A stretch of DNA of 64,000 nucleotides from Chamaecyparis obtusa (lineage: Eukaryota; Streptophyta; Pinopsida; Cupressales; Cupressaceae): positions 551,410 through 615,409 of the forward strand of contig BSBK01009257.1 of assembly GCA_027943335.1 (NCBI GenBank), written 5' to 3'. The notes under the pieces were generated by a model, which made no database searches, was not told where the DNA came from, and saw only the letters and a program-made list of their open reading frames with translations. Position numbers and translations under genes: made by a program. This document shows, piece after piece, positions 11,900-23,575 of the stretch. Positions within the stretch are counted from its first letter, which is position 1. The number at the start of each line of letters is the position of its first letter.

Positions 11900-13141
11900 C
11901 TAGAAGACTAATATTGAAATTAAGAAACAAAAAGTACTTACCTTTGAAAAAAAATAGGCTGAAAACCTTGTCAAACGGTCTTAGAAACTATTGATTTCCT
12001 CAATCCTGAACCGATACTTTGAGATCTACAAAACTCAAAAATCTTTTTCTTTTTTGAGAAAGGTCGACCTTCACCCAGGGGTAAAGTTCGACCTTGACCC
12101 CTTTATGTCGACCTTGACCTGCATTGCTCTGACCAAAATTATGTTCTCGGATCCTAAATGTTTGCCTAAAAGGATATCCAGATCTGTAATGTAATTCGTT
12201 GTTCCGTACCTATTCCTGCAAGAAAAATGGTTTTGTTTGTGAGGGGGAGGGGTTTTCTTTGGTCAAACCCCAATTTAGGAATTAACCTTGAAATTAAATT
12301 TAAATTGCAGTAATAAACAAAGTAAATGGAACAATTCACCTTTCTTATGTTGAAACCCTTATGGAGGATTTGAATCCTTGAATCCACAAATATGGATGCT
12401 CCAAATGAATGTAGAATTGAATGTAGGATGTCTCAAATCAATTTTTTTTAGACCTTCAACACCAATCTTGAATGGATCTTGGAATAGGAAGAAGCTTGAA
12501 TGGATATAAAGGGAAAAATATTTAACAAGAGGGCTCCATAGAGATTGAATCCTTCAATGGCTACCAATAGATCTCCTTGATCAATTGGATCTTGAATACT
12601 TGAATGATTGAAGATGAATGAATGCTTAAATGCTTTCCTTCTCCTTCTTTCTTACTTCTTGATTTGATGGATGCTTGATGTGTGTTGGAAAACTTGATAC
12701 TTGATGGAGAAAATGAGAGAAGGCTTCCTTTTATAGTGATCTAGGGCACAAACTTCTAGAGAGGCCAAAATAAGGGAAATAAATTTGCATTAAGCCTATA
12801 CCCCTAGAAATGGACCTAAATTAAATATAATTTAAGATTTTACCGTTTTGAATCCCGAAACAACCGACCCGGAAGTGGGAAATAAATCTTTCTAAAACCC
12901 GACATCCGAAAGCTTTAGGATTTTGAAATTTGGACCCTAGGTCAGGATCGAGGTTGACCTTGACCCTAAGGTCAAGAATCTCATAATTTTAATTCAAGAT
13001 GCCAGAACTATGCAGAAAAGAAGTGGAAAATGGTGTAGAACAGGGGAAAAAGTCAGATCCAAGTCAAAAACCCATTCAAGGTGTTTGACATGACCCCAAA
13101 CCACTTACTCAAAGGGCTAAACCAATCCTAAATGGAAGTGT
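11900..13141. other. Non-coding block with repeated GACCTTGACC motifs
   Basis: This replaces the expected end of element A. Near 12060-12120 there are three copies of TCGACCTT(G/C)ACC, and near 12950-12985 GACCTTGACCCTAAGGTCAAG-like sequence, partly palindromic. It has no convincing ORF, LTR or TIR. It may be part of another unrecognised element. Confidence 0.3.
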
Positions 13142-13229
13142 TGTTGGCAAAATGGTCAGCGCTCCCCTCGGGATTCATGACATGGTTTAACAGCCTATTG
13201 TGTCTTCTATAAGTCTAGTGGTTGTACCG
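13142..13229 (+). repeat. TRIM LTR fragment, plus strand
   Basis: TGTTGGCAAAATGG...CAGCGCTCCCCTC and TCTATAAGTCTAGTGGTTGTA match the reverse complement of the TRIM LTRs at 14728-15062. It is cut at its 3' end, and TAACAGCCTATTGTGTC occurs both inside and just after it, which suggests a local duplication at the break. Confidence 0.65.
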
Positions 13230-13264
13230 AGCATTAACAGCCTATTGTGTCTTCTTCTTCTGCA

Positions 13265-16127
13265 TCTATTTTCATGCTTATAGCAGAAGTATCTGTTGAC
13301 TCTGCAGTAGTAGCCTCTTTTCCTTGCTTGTTGAATGCAGGTTCATCACCCGTATCTACTTCCTTTTGCCTCTCAGTTTCTTGTGTTGCTCCCTCAGTAT
13401 CTTTAGGTACATTAGTATCAATTGTAGCAGTTGTTGCCTAAGTAGGTGTTATTACACTAGGTGTAGGAGCTGGATATTCGTGCACTTGTTCCAAAATTGT
13501 TTCTTTCTTCATTATTTGTGCTATAGCGAACTTGCTCACTGATGTATCTTCAAGGAGTTCCTCGGTAGAGTCCATGACATCTTGATCCATATTTACAGTT
13601 TCATCGAGATCCTTTTCAGTGATGTCTTCTATTATAACCTCTTCATCTACAACTTTGACCATGTGAGGAATATCATCAATTACTTTATTTATAGTGTCCT
13701 CCGGGTCTACTTCTAGATTCTCTACTTGTGTGTTGATAAGCAGCTCAATATCTGAGATGTCCACTTTTTCAGGTTCATCCAATTGAAATATATTTCTCCA
13801 TTCTTTGTTTCTTTCTTCTTCCACTTTGTGTGATCTTCCCATCAAGATGTTCAATGTTCTCTTCTTAATCATGAATCTCTTCTTATGTTTTATTAGGGCT
13901 TCATCAATTTCTTGTACTGATAGAGTTGGTATTGATATAACCAATGATCTCTCCCTTATTTTTCTTTTACTTTCTAGTGCATATCTCCATTTTTCACTTA
14001 TTCTATCGTATAGCTCTTTGGGTATCTTCCTTGCAAGTTCCATAGGTATAATTTTGAATTTGTACATTGCATCAATAGTTTCATCTTCAATTTTCAACTT
14101 ATCCTTATCATTTAACTTATGAAACTTTAACATGTGCATAGAACCAAAATGTCCATGTGCTCTTAGAGCCTCAACATGATCATCAATTATTTTTGGCACA
14201 AAATTCTTAACAACTCTGAATTGATCTCCATTATCCAACTCTATCCTTGCACTATCATCATTCTTGTGTTTCTTCATTTCTTTGGGTGTTGACTTTTGTG
14301 TGTACTTCCTCTTATGACGTCCTTTTTTAAGGTTGATTCTCCTCAGGTACAACAATTTTACTTCCTGTTTTTATAGGCGATGTGGAGGTTGATGTAGCTT
14401 TAGTCCTCAACCTAGTAGCCTTCAAACTAACATTTTCCTCTGCTGTGGAATTCCTAACCCTCTTCAGTTTAGACATATCTACCTCAATTTATTTTTCTTC
14501 AACTTGTTCTCCCTTAGTTTCTTCATCAAGCGACTTATCCTTTTCTTCACCGAATTTCTCTTCTAACGTGTTTAACATTTTCCTTGATTTCTTTTGAACT
14601 TTAGGACCCAGGATTTCAAGTCTTATCCTCTTCGTGACTTTCTTCAAATGTTCCAAATTGTTTCGTTGTCCTATTTGCTAGTTGTTTCAAAAAAGTTTCA
14701 ATGCCTAGTGTAGCGCGGTCAATATCTTGTTATAAGTAGTGGTTGTCGTTGCACCAAAAGATCGACCTTTTAATGCTTGATACAACCACTAGACTTATAG
14801 AAGAGATAGAAGACGATTAAGCCATGTCACGAATCCTGAGGGGAGCGCTGACCATTTTTCCAAAAATCTCCCCCTCAGCGTTACCCGAGGGGATTCGAAC
14901 TTGTGACCAAGCTCTGATACCACTTGTTATAAGTAGTGGTTGTCATTGCACTAAAAGATCGACCTTTTAATGCTCGATACAACCAATTGACTTATAGAAG
15001 ACACAAGAGATGGTTAAGCCATGTCACGAATCCTGAGGGGAGCGCTGACCATTTTTCTAACATATCTATCTCATAATCCATCAGTTTTAGCCATGAGGTC
15101 ATCGATTCTACAGCTTTGATTGGACATCTATCAATATCAGCTAGGAAATAAATTGCGTCTTTGTAATTCTCAACTAGTTGTGTTGGAATCCTATATCTTT
15201 GATGCATTCTGACCTTAAATTGATCAAAATATTCCCTCATTACTTTATCAAAATTTTTACCTAGATCATTGATATTATCAATAATTTGATAAATAATAGG
15301 TATATTTGTATTCCAGTTCACATCATCGATTGTAGGAAATAAATTTTGCAAGTAGAAAAAGATACATACCAATAATGATCCATACTTCAGAGTATTGGTC
15401 TTGGAAATTCAGATAGTATGCATGTTGTCTTCCAATTGTTTCAAAAGTATCTCATCTAGGTCAACTTAGAAACCTTTCTTCATAATTTTATATGCTAAGT
15501 CAATGGCTCCACATGATAGACTATTTGGTCTGCTACATTGATAGATTCTGTAGGCAATAACATGTGGCAAACTTAGTTTTTACATCATTGATTGTAGACA
15601 CTCGGAGACCTCGACCATCCCATGTTGCTCTAGTATGTTTCTCTATTTATGCCTTCGGTGCCGCTCTTACTGCTTTAGCGTTCTCGGCAATTGGATATCC
15701 AATAACCATATGTATGACATCCTTTGTGATATTAATAGGACCATCAAGCCACATTGATTGCTCGTACACTCGATTAAGAAAAATTCTTATCCATTCATTC
15801 TTGAAAACCTTTGGGAAATGGAGGGCATGAGTCAAACCCTTCATTTCAAAATATTTGTGTTCATCTTTCAATTATCCATCCACATATAGTGCATTATATG
15901 CATCTTGAATTTCAGTTTCGCATATTTCACCAATCTTGCAGTGAATGTAGGATCTGATATCTTGAACAAGTAAACCCTCGGAGGGAAAGATGAAAGTGCT
16001 CCAGTCTCATCAGTCTTCATCATAATTTTAGGATATAGTTTGTAATTTGTCTCTTCGTAGTTTGTGTTCTTTATCAGTATAGGTTTTTAACGTTGGGTGC
16101 CTTGGATTGTGCAGAACTAGATTCCAT
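13265..16127 (-). pseudogene. Element B ORF2, main part, unknown function
   Basis: The start is the ATG at 16127 (MESSS...), matching MASSS... of element C. Open pieces at 15871-15647, 15372-14992 and 14355-13438 follow, with stops, a frameshift and the TRIM insertion between them. The order is: PPRV and an IRSYIHC-like motif in a broken frame; KNEWIRIFLNRVYEQSMWLDG; ITKDVIHMVIGYPIA; a FYLQNLFPTIDDVNWN segment; a region with RAHGHFGSMHMLKFHKLND and RKIPKELYDRISEKWRYAL; then a long acidic tail. Element C has matching IPKELYDNVSSRWTYAL. The predicted protein is large, mostly helical and soluble, with no signal peptide. Nothing links it to a known enzyme. Its conservation in three elements argues that it once had a role in their life cycle. 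Confidence 0.7.
14728..15062 (-). mobile_element. TRIM: 335-bp miniature LTR element with 138-bp LTRs
   Basis: Two near-identical direct repeats (14728-14865 and 14925-15062) flank a core of 59 bp. On the minus strand the right-hand copy ends ...CTTATAACA and is followed by a perfect TGGTATCAGAGC primer site (14922-14911). The core then has AAGTTCGAATCCCC, which resembles a tRNA T-arm/B box, and a TGAGGGGGAGA polypurine tract just before the second LTR. TATCT flanks it on both sides (14723-14727 and 15063-15067). It encodes nothing and needs another element's enzymes. It sits inside element B ORF2 and is therefore younger than B. Confidence 0.92.
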
Positions 16128-16330
16128 TTCAAGTTGCTTGATTAGGGATTTGTTGAATAACTATTAAACGACTCGGGCTTACTCAAAATCTTTCACCATA
16201 TTACTCAAATAGCTCAAGCTACTGATAAATTCACTTGATTCATCTCAAAGTTCAAATGCTCATACAAATTTCTCAATTCTCTCTTCAATGCTCTTCAAAT
16301 GCAAAGTATCAAATGAAATGTCTAACCTTG

Positions 16331-16338
16331 TATTTATA
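16331..16338 (-). promoter_or_regulatory. Internal TATA box before element B ORF2
   Basis: On the minus strand this reads TATAAATA, about 205 bp before the ORF2 start at 16127. Element C has the same octamer 207 bp before its ORF2. The DNA upstream has several ACCGAGT/GGTCGGT motifs, as in C. This suggests a conserved promoter for ORF2 within the element. Confidence 0.55.
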
Positions 16339-16621
16339 GTGAAAAGAATATTTAGGGTTAGGTAATGTGCAATAAATGCTCTTTTGCCGACCAACCGACC
16401 AATATTCATACTGACTACCAATCTTTGCTCAATTACCCAATTCTTCTCTACTGACCATCCATCTTACTCGGTTATGCTTACCGACCAAACCAGTTTTCAA
16501 GATTATAAGAGTTATCCTATTGTATCTTTTCATATGTTGATTTAAATATTAATTCATGATTGTGAGGAATTGATGTATAATAAAACAATTCAAATATAGT
16601 TCCCATACTTACCTATATGGT

Positions 16622-18000
16622 TTAGTTTGTAATTGTGGAGTCACCTGATCCAAAGGATGAGGTGTCACCGACTGATCCAGCTGATGTTCCACTATCTTCA
16701 GTATTTCTTTTCCATATTATGTTCATCTGATTATGAATCTCATCAACATTTATTGTACCTTTTCCTTTAGAGTCTTCATCATTGGGTGCATATTTTTTGT
16801 ACCTACATTCTTTTCTCAAGTGACCGACCTTGTGACAATGAGAACATGCCATAACATGAGTCTTCCAAGTACCAGTATTTCCTATCATGTGCAATCTTCT
16901 ACAATTTTTTACAATATTACCATATCTTCCACAAGTTGTACAAGTAATCCTTGTGTTGTAATCCCAGTTGATAGTATTTTCTTGTGTATTCGATATCCAA
17001 TTAAACTTTTTTTGTGATCTACAATCTTGTGATTTATGTCCATAGTTATTGCATGTGTGGTAATAACCATCAAATTTTGGTTTCCTTGGAGTCATGTCAA
17101 ATTTTGATCTACACTCAAAAGATTTATGACCATACCTTTTGCATTTATAACAATATCCATCAAATTTAGTAGTAAATAACTTACCAACCTTGGTCCAGCA
17201 TACATTTATTGGGTGGATCGGTTTTCCACAGTGATAGCATGTTGGCTTCTTATGTTTTGGAGTTGTATACACATTTATTTGTTCAGCTTGATTAGATGAT
17301 TCTCCTTTCTCATTTGTAGAGTTGTCGATAAAGCCTAATCCACTGTTATCTCTCAGTCTTCTTGGATATCTCAATTGTTCATCCAATTTCCTTATACTTT
17401 CCTCAGATCTCTTCAATCTTTTATTGATTTCTTTTTCATTTTTCAGCTCATTCTTCAGATGTTCATTTTCTGATCTCAATCCAACAATCTCTTCCATCTT
17501 CCTTGCAATCTCATGATTAACACTGAGTAATTGATCTATCATATTATAGTGATTTTGTTTCAACCTATGTAATTCCATATCTTTCTCGTCCAATCTTGCA
17601 TTATTTTGCATCCTCTCATCTTCTATCACTCCCTTGTCATCCTCATTTTTCTCTTTTGTTTCAGGAGTTCACACATTCTTATCGATTGAGCTTCTTTTTC
17701 CCTCTTTAATGATATTACCTTCTCGATTAGGGTTTTGTTATTTTCAGTCATATCTTATATAGAAGATTTAGCTTCATCAGACAATCTTTTCTCTGATTGT
17801 TCTTCAAGTTCTTCTACCTAATCTTGAGTATCTTTCGGTTGATGGGCTAACTCCTTTCTCTTGTTTAGTGAATTCTTCAACTTCCTTCTTAGTTCATCAA
17901 TCTGATCTTTTGCAAATTTCAGTTCCATGTTCATATTCTCAATCACCTTTTCATATCTATAGCTATCCATCTCTTCAGATCTTCCCTCTCAAGTGGTTAA
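16622..18000 (-). pseudogene. gag: Element B Gag-like ORF: coiled coil and five CCHC knuckles
   Basis: The best open piece is 17629-16622 (335 codons); broken frames upstream to about 18000 continue the same charged coiled coil. Residues 1-90 are coiled coil (EIVGLRSENEHLKNELKNE, for example). From about residue 130 come five zinc-knuckle motifs: CYHCGKPIHPINVC, CYKCKRYGHKSFEC, a third starting YHTCNNYGHKSQDC with its first Cys lost, CTTCGRYGNIVKNC with His changed to Asn, and CSHCHKVGHLRKEC. The C-terminus DTSSFGSGDSTITN matches DTSSFGLGDFTTST in element C. CCHC knuckles bind nucleic acid, so an RNA-packaging role is likely. There is no protease or other pol domain after it. Confidence 0.8.
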
Positions 18001-18020
18001 ACTTATAAATAAGAGACTCA

Positions 18021-18032
18021 GATCTAATACCA
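18021..18032 (-). other. Element B primer binding site
   Basis: The minus strand reads TGGTATTAGATC, two bases beyond the 5' LTR end at 18035. It is a slightly mutated initiator-Met-tRNA primer site. Confidence 0.75.
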
Positions 18033-19190
18033 ATTGTTGGAAAGTTAAGGTATTGAGAGGGGGGATGAATTAGAACCTTATAAAACTTTTAACCTTCAAT
18101 AATTATTTTATCCATTTTACTTTGCATGCATAAAACTTAACAACTTATTATTGAATGAAAGTAAAGTAAAGTAAACTTTTTCAACCATAAACACATAACA
18201 CACATTTGACACATGATTTTGATCATTCAAAAACCTTTAGTTAGAGGGGAAAATTATGGTGGGGATGACACCCACAATCCTTCACTACTGCAACATAAAG
18301 GTTTCTCCGTTAAAGCATACAAAAGTACTACTTCTAGTGACTTAACCTATTAGGATTAATACAAAACAAGACCTACTAAAGTCTACCTAGTTAAAATATT
18401 TTGCAACACTCATCAAGTGTGCACTTTGTTAAGAGATTTTACAATAAAAAGCTTGTTAAAGCCTACCCAATATGTGGCATTTGAGAATACAAAAATAATA
18501 ATGTATTCGTGTAATAATTGATCTATAATAATGCATCTGCATGTATGTTAGGTTAGATCCTTCGTGCTCTCTACAGTATCATCACCATTTTCTGTCTGAT
18601 TTCACCAAAATCATCCGCTTCCTATGCTCGATAACCTTATCAACTCTCTCTCTCTCTCAGTGTGTGTGTGTCTCTCTCTCTCTCTTTTTTTTATTCCATC
18701 CTTATGTAGTAATTTTGTAGCTTCTTGATTACTTGAGCTAATTAGGGTTTGGATCTTTCTAGAAAACTTAGACAATTAGATCAACGATCCATATTCATTT
18801 CCTCTTTTTAAGAAATATTTGTTTTATTTTGATTGGTTCAACTTGTTCCTTGGGATCATCTAAAATCATATTTCATTCCCAATAAATCTTACATAACGTT
18901 TCCTCAATATTCGTAAATCATTTTATTGCTCAGTAGAATCTAATCAAACTTTTATATTCATCATGTATCACTCAGTAGTCTTTCCTGATCTTCTTGGTTA
19001 TCATGTTGTTCCTACTCGATAATTCATGCTCGGTAATACTCTTCCTCAATTAACATACTTACACAATACTCTTCATGTTCGGTTAACCATTGTGCTCGAT
19101 TAAGTATATTTGTTCGGTGTCCATTCTGCTTGGTATAGACTATTAGGTATATACTTTTCTTTGTGCTTGGTAGTTGTTCTGCCTTGTCTT

Positions 19191-19842
19191 TGTTAGGAAT
19201 GAATTCTAAATATATCCTATAGGGGAGTATTCAAATCCATTCTGTAGCAATTGCAGTTGCATTCATGACTGTGATTGTCATTGATGTCAACACATGAGTG
19301 ATCTACTGAAGATTAACAAAGAAGCACACAATGTTTGAATTAGCGCACGTGGAGTATTGCAGATCAAGCTATGCGGAGTTGAGGACTTACTCTATATTGT
19401 GTCCTGAGATTGTAGTCAAGAGCGTATATGAAAATTCAATTATTCATGACAATAATGTGTAATTTAGTGGAAGCAGTATTCAAGCAGTGTTTCTAAGAAG
19501 CAGCTTGTGGTAGCTAGATGATATCTCCTAATCGGGATAGAATCTAGACATGCAAAGTTGTACAGTTGATGAAGACACTTTGGTGGTGACCTGATGAGAC
19601 TGTGTGGTCAAAGGTTGCACGTGTGAAGATTTATTGTATTTAGAAGCCACAGTTTTTATGTAATTGTGAAAATATTATGTAACATACATAAAGGTTTATA
19701 TTTTGTAATTGGTTAAGCATTGTATGCCAAATCATTTGTAATTACTTGAGTGTGGTATAAAGGAAGTATTGTTTTCCTTACTGTAATATGAGACAAAAAG
19801 AGAGATGATATTGTGATATTGTAAGAGGATATGTGAATTGCC
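19191..19842 (+). repeat. Element D 5' LTR, 3' truncated
   Basis: Matches 23576-24217 of the 3' LTR, including TTGTCATTGATGTCAACA and a GTGGTATAAAGGAAG promoter region (TATAAA at 19756-19761). It ends abruptly after GGATATGTGAATTGC and joins gag coding sequence. Confidence 0.85.
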
Positions 19843-19844
19843 TT

Positions 19845-22800
19845 AATTGTCAAGAGAGAACCAGATGGCAAGAAAATATTTAAATGTTGGACTTGTCAAG
19901 AATATGGTCATTTTGCATCTAAATGTCCTAAAAGAGTAAAGAAATATAAAAACTTTAAACCTAGAAGATCCAAAGAATGTTACTATGCTAATGATGAAGA
20001 ACTTGAGGCTAGTATTGAGAAATTCTTATGTGAAAGTGATAATGAGAATGTTGAGATAGGATTTGTAGCTATAAAAGAAGAAAACTCTGAAACTAAAATT
20101 ATGAAAGAGAAAGCCTTAGTTTCTCAAGCAGAAAAGAAAACTGATTGGATTATAGACAGTGGTTGTTCACATCATATGACTGGAGACATGAAGAAATTTA
20201 TAAATTTTAACAATTATGATAGAGGATTTGTTAGAGTTGGAAACAATGCACCTTATTTGATAAAAAGTATAGGATCTATAACTCTTGATGGAAAGACAAA
20301 CACTGATGATGTTTATTTTGTGGATGGATTGAGACATAATCTTTTGAGTGTTGGAAAGTTAGTTGATAAGAGATATCAAGTTTGGTTTACTGAGAAAACT
20401 TGTGTGATCAAGGATAAGGATGGAAATCTAATTGGAACTGGATCAAGAACCACAAGTAATGTATTTCAGTTGAATCCTACAGAGATGACATGTTTGATTA
20501 CTAAAATTGATGAAACTTGGTTATGGCATAGTAGATTTTGTCATATAAACTTTGATAACATTGTGAAAGTAAGTACTACATTTGTAGTAAGATATTTGCC
20601 TAAGATTATGAAACCTACTAACATGATTCGCAAGGAATGTGTGATGGCTATGTAGAAGAGAAGTTCATTTTCAAGCAAGAAGTTTACATCAGCAGAAAAG
20701 TTGGAAATTGTTCATACAGATTTGAGCGGTCCCACAAGGACTAGAGGATTCTATGGTGAAAGGTATTTTATAATTCTTGTTGATGATTTTACAAGAATGA
20801 TGTGGATTGTATTTCTTAAAAAAAAGTCTGAAGCATTTGATAAATTCAAGTTGATTAAGAACAATGTTGAGAATGAATCTGGAATGAAAATTAAATATTT
20901 AAGGTCTGATAGAGGTGGAGAATTTACTTCAAAGGAATTTAGCACTTTTTGTGAAGTGAATGGTATTAAGAGACAGCTTTCAGCCCCTAGAACATTTGAA
21001 TAAAATGGTATTGCAGAAAGAAGGAACAGATCAGTAACTAAAGCATCAAGAGCTATGCTTTTTGAAAATGACTTAGCGAAGACATTCTGGAGAGAAGCAA
21101 TGAACACAACAGTATATGCAATGAACAGAGTACAAATTAGAGTAGATACAAACAAGACACCTTATGAATTACGGTTTGGACATGCACCATTAGTTAAGTC
21201 TTTCAGAATTTTTGGAAATGAGTGTTATATTAAAAAAGATGATGACATTGGAAAGTTTGACCCTAGAAGTGATGAAGTTATATTTCTTGATTATTCATTG
21301 AAAAGCAAAGCTTATAGATGTTTCAATAAGAGAAGTAAAACTATTATTGAGAGCACAAATATTAAAGTTGATGAGAAATTCAAAATTCAAGAAAGAATGC
21401 TTGATTATGAATCTAAAGAAGAAGTTTGTCTAAGAGTTAATCTGGAAAATGTTGAATTATTCTATGAAACTGACAGTGATTTGCAAAATGAAAGTCATAC
21501 TGAGGAAATCAAAGAAGAACCTAGAGTAGAACAAAGGATTGAGATAGTGACACCTAACAAGAATCTAGCAAGAATCACCCTATTGATCATATTATTGGAA
21601 GCATGGAAAAAGGAGTTCTCACACGGAATAAGGTACAAGAAGAAGTTTGTTTGATTTCTCAAGTTGAACCTAAAACTACTGATGAAGCTTGTAAGGATGA
21701 AAATTGGATTAAAGCAATGAAGAAATAACAAGATCAAATTGAAAAGAATAAGACTTGGACTTTAGTCCCTAGACCTAGAGATAGGAATGTTATAGGAACC
21801 AAATGGGTATTCAGGAACAAGATGAATGAACAAGGAGAAGTTGTAAGGAACAAAGCAAGATTGGTATGTAAAGGATACTCATAGCAAGAAGGAATTGATT
21901 ATGAAGAGACTTTTGCACCTGTTGCAAGAATTGAAGTAGTAAGAATATTTTTGGCTTATGCAGCTTACAAGAAATTCAAAGTATATCAGATGGATGTAAA
22001 GTCAGAATTTCTAAATGGAGACTTAGAAGAAGAAGTCTACATTGAGCAGCCTAAAGGTTTTTCCTTGACTCATGAAGGAGACATGGTATGTAAACTGAAC
22101 AATGCTTTATATGGACTAAAATAAGCACCTAGAACATGGTATGCAAAACTAGATAAGCATTTGATAAAACTAGGATTTGCTAAAGGGACAACAGACAGTA
22201 ATCTATATCTAAAAGAAATTGAGAATGGATTGTTGGTTGTAATTATTTTTGTTGATGGTATTATCTTTGGAGGAGAAGATGAAGCTAGTGATAAATTTCC
22301 AGATGAAATGAAGATAGAATTTGAGATGAGCATGATTGCTGAAATGAAATATTTTTTAGGATTGCAGATAATGCAGAACAGTGATGATATTTTTCTATGT
22401 CAAACAAAGTATTGGAATGACTTTTTGAAAAGATTTGGAATGGAGAATTGTAAGCCGATTGGCACACCTAAGATAACTAGACATAAGTTATCTAACACAA
22501 ATGAAACTCCTGCAGTTGAACAAAAGAAGTGCAGATCTATGATTGGAGGATTGCAGTATTTAACTCATACAAGACCAGATATATCACATGCAGTTGGAAT
22601 TGTTGCAAGATTCCAAGCTAATCCTAAAGAATCACATTATGCAGCAGTAAAAGAATATTGAGGTACTTAAAAAGTACAAGTGAACATGGATTATGGTATG
22701 AAAAATCTAATGACTTTACCCTATGTGCATATACTGATGCAGATTGGGGAGGCAGCGTTGATGACAAAAAAGAGTACAAGTGGTGGAGCATTTTTCCTTG

Positions 22801-23198
22801 CAGGAATATTGGTTTCTTGGCTAAGTAAGAAACATAATTGTATTTCACATAGCACAGCAGAAGCAGAATATGTAGCAGCAGCAAACAATTGTAATAAGAT
22901 AATATGGATGAAACAGATGTTGAAAGATATTGGAATCAAGTTTGATGAGCCTGTTGTTATAAACTGTGATAACACCAATACAGTAAGTATGTCAAAGAAT
23001 CTTGCATTACATTCAAAGACAAAGCATATAGAAATAAAGTATCATGTAGTAAGAGAGAAAGTTGCAGAGAAAGAAGTTAGACTTGAGTATATAAGTACAA
23101 AAGAGCAGATTGCAAATATATTTACAAAACCTAAAGATACATTTGAGTATTTAAGAGGTATGCTTGGGGTTATGCCCCAACTTACTCTTGGAGAGTGA
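19845..23198 (+). pseudogene. pol: Element D gag-pol (Copia polyprotein), dead
   Basis: The domains in order are: the end of Gag with one CCHC knuckle (CWTCQEYGHFASKC, 19885-19926); protease with IIDSGCSHHMTGD (about 20150); the pre-integrase motif LWHSRFCHINF (about 20520); the integrase core (VHTDLSGP near 20710, then LRSDRGGEF and NGIAERRNR); reverse transcriptase (about 21700-22350) with [21 protein letters not shown] and [11 protein letters not shown]; and RNase H (about 22720-23198) with YTDADWGG, STAEAEYVA and INCDNTN. In-frame stops lie at 20653, 21001, 21726, 21882, 22122, 22659 and 22668, several at Gln codons, plus a frameshift near 21575. The catalytic YVDD box of reverse transcriptase reads FVDG, with Asp changed to Gly at 22257-22259. 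It cannot make an active enzyme. Confidence 0.93.
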
Positions 23199-23575
23199 TG
23201 TAGATTGTTGCATCAGTCTAGTGGTATAAGATCTCTATCTTTACTGGATTGTATGTTGTTACTTCCTCTATGGGGGAGTATGTGTGTTTTAGCTGAGTCA
23301 TAAAGGACTCTTGTGAATATAATTTTTGAAACGGTGTCTTTTGACATTGAGAGGTATTTAAATCAAATTGACATATTGATGCTTAATGTCATTGATGTCA
23401 ATGGGGGAGAAGAATTCATGAAAAAGATCCATTGATTGGGATGAGAAGAATTGAATAGGAAAATGAAGCAAGATTTGATTGATAAAGAGGAATTGAAAAT
23501 ATTTCAGAACAGTTGGTATACTTAGAACTTGGATTCTTTTTCATCTATGTTGCCCTCAATGCCAATGGGGGAGAT

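Larger units (their letters stand above)
7938..13264 (+). mobile_element. Inserted block holding element A (non-autonomous LTR element, 3' part lost)
   Basis: Element B ORF2 is interrupted here, and TCTAT occurs on both sides (7933-7937 and 13265-13269). The block begins TG and ends CA, as an LTR insertion would. Inside are a 5' LTR (to 8999), a primer site, a Gag-like ORF and the first part of an ORF2 homologous to those of B and C. The 3' LTR is not found: from about 11900 the block is unrelated non-coding DNA, then a fragment of TRIM LTR. The right end is therefore rearranged, and the TCTAT match may be chance. Confidence 0.5.

Noticed and set aside
13805..14597. Plus-strand hydrophobic ORFs of 105 and 71 codons that look membrane-like
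   Set aside because: They are antisense shadows of the acidic, Lys/Glu-rich ORF2 of element B; Leu/Phe/Ser-rich antisense frames are expected.
14885..14922. GTTCGAATCC near a TGGTATCAGAGC sequence considered as a tRNA gene
   Set aside because: No cloverleaf can be formed. The order is that of a TRIM primer site followed by its core, and LTRs flank it.
14728..15062. TRIM considered as a Cassandra element
   Set aside because: Cassandra LTRs carry a 5S rRNA-like sequence with A, IE and C boxes; none is recognisable here.
20751..21155. 134-codon minus-strand ORF
   Set aside because: It is antisense to the Copia integrase, which has clear conserved motifs on the plus strand.
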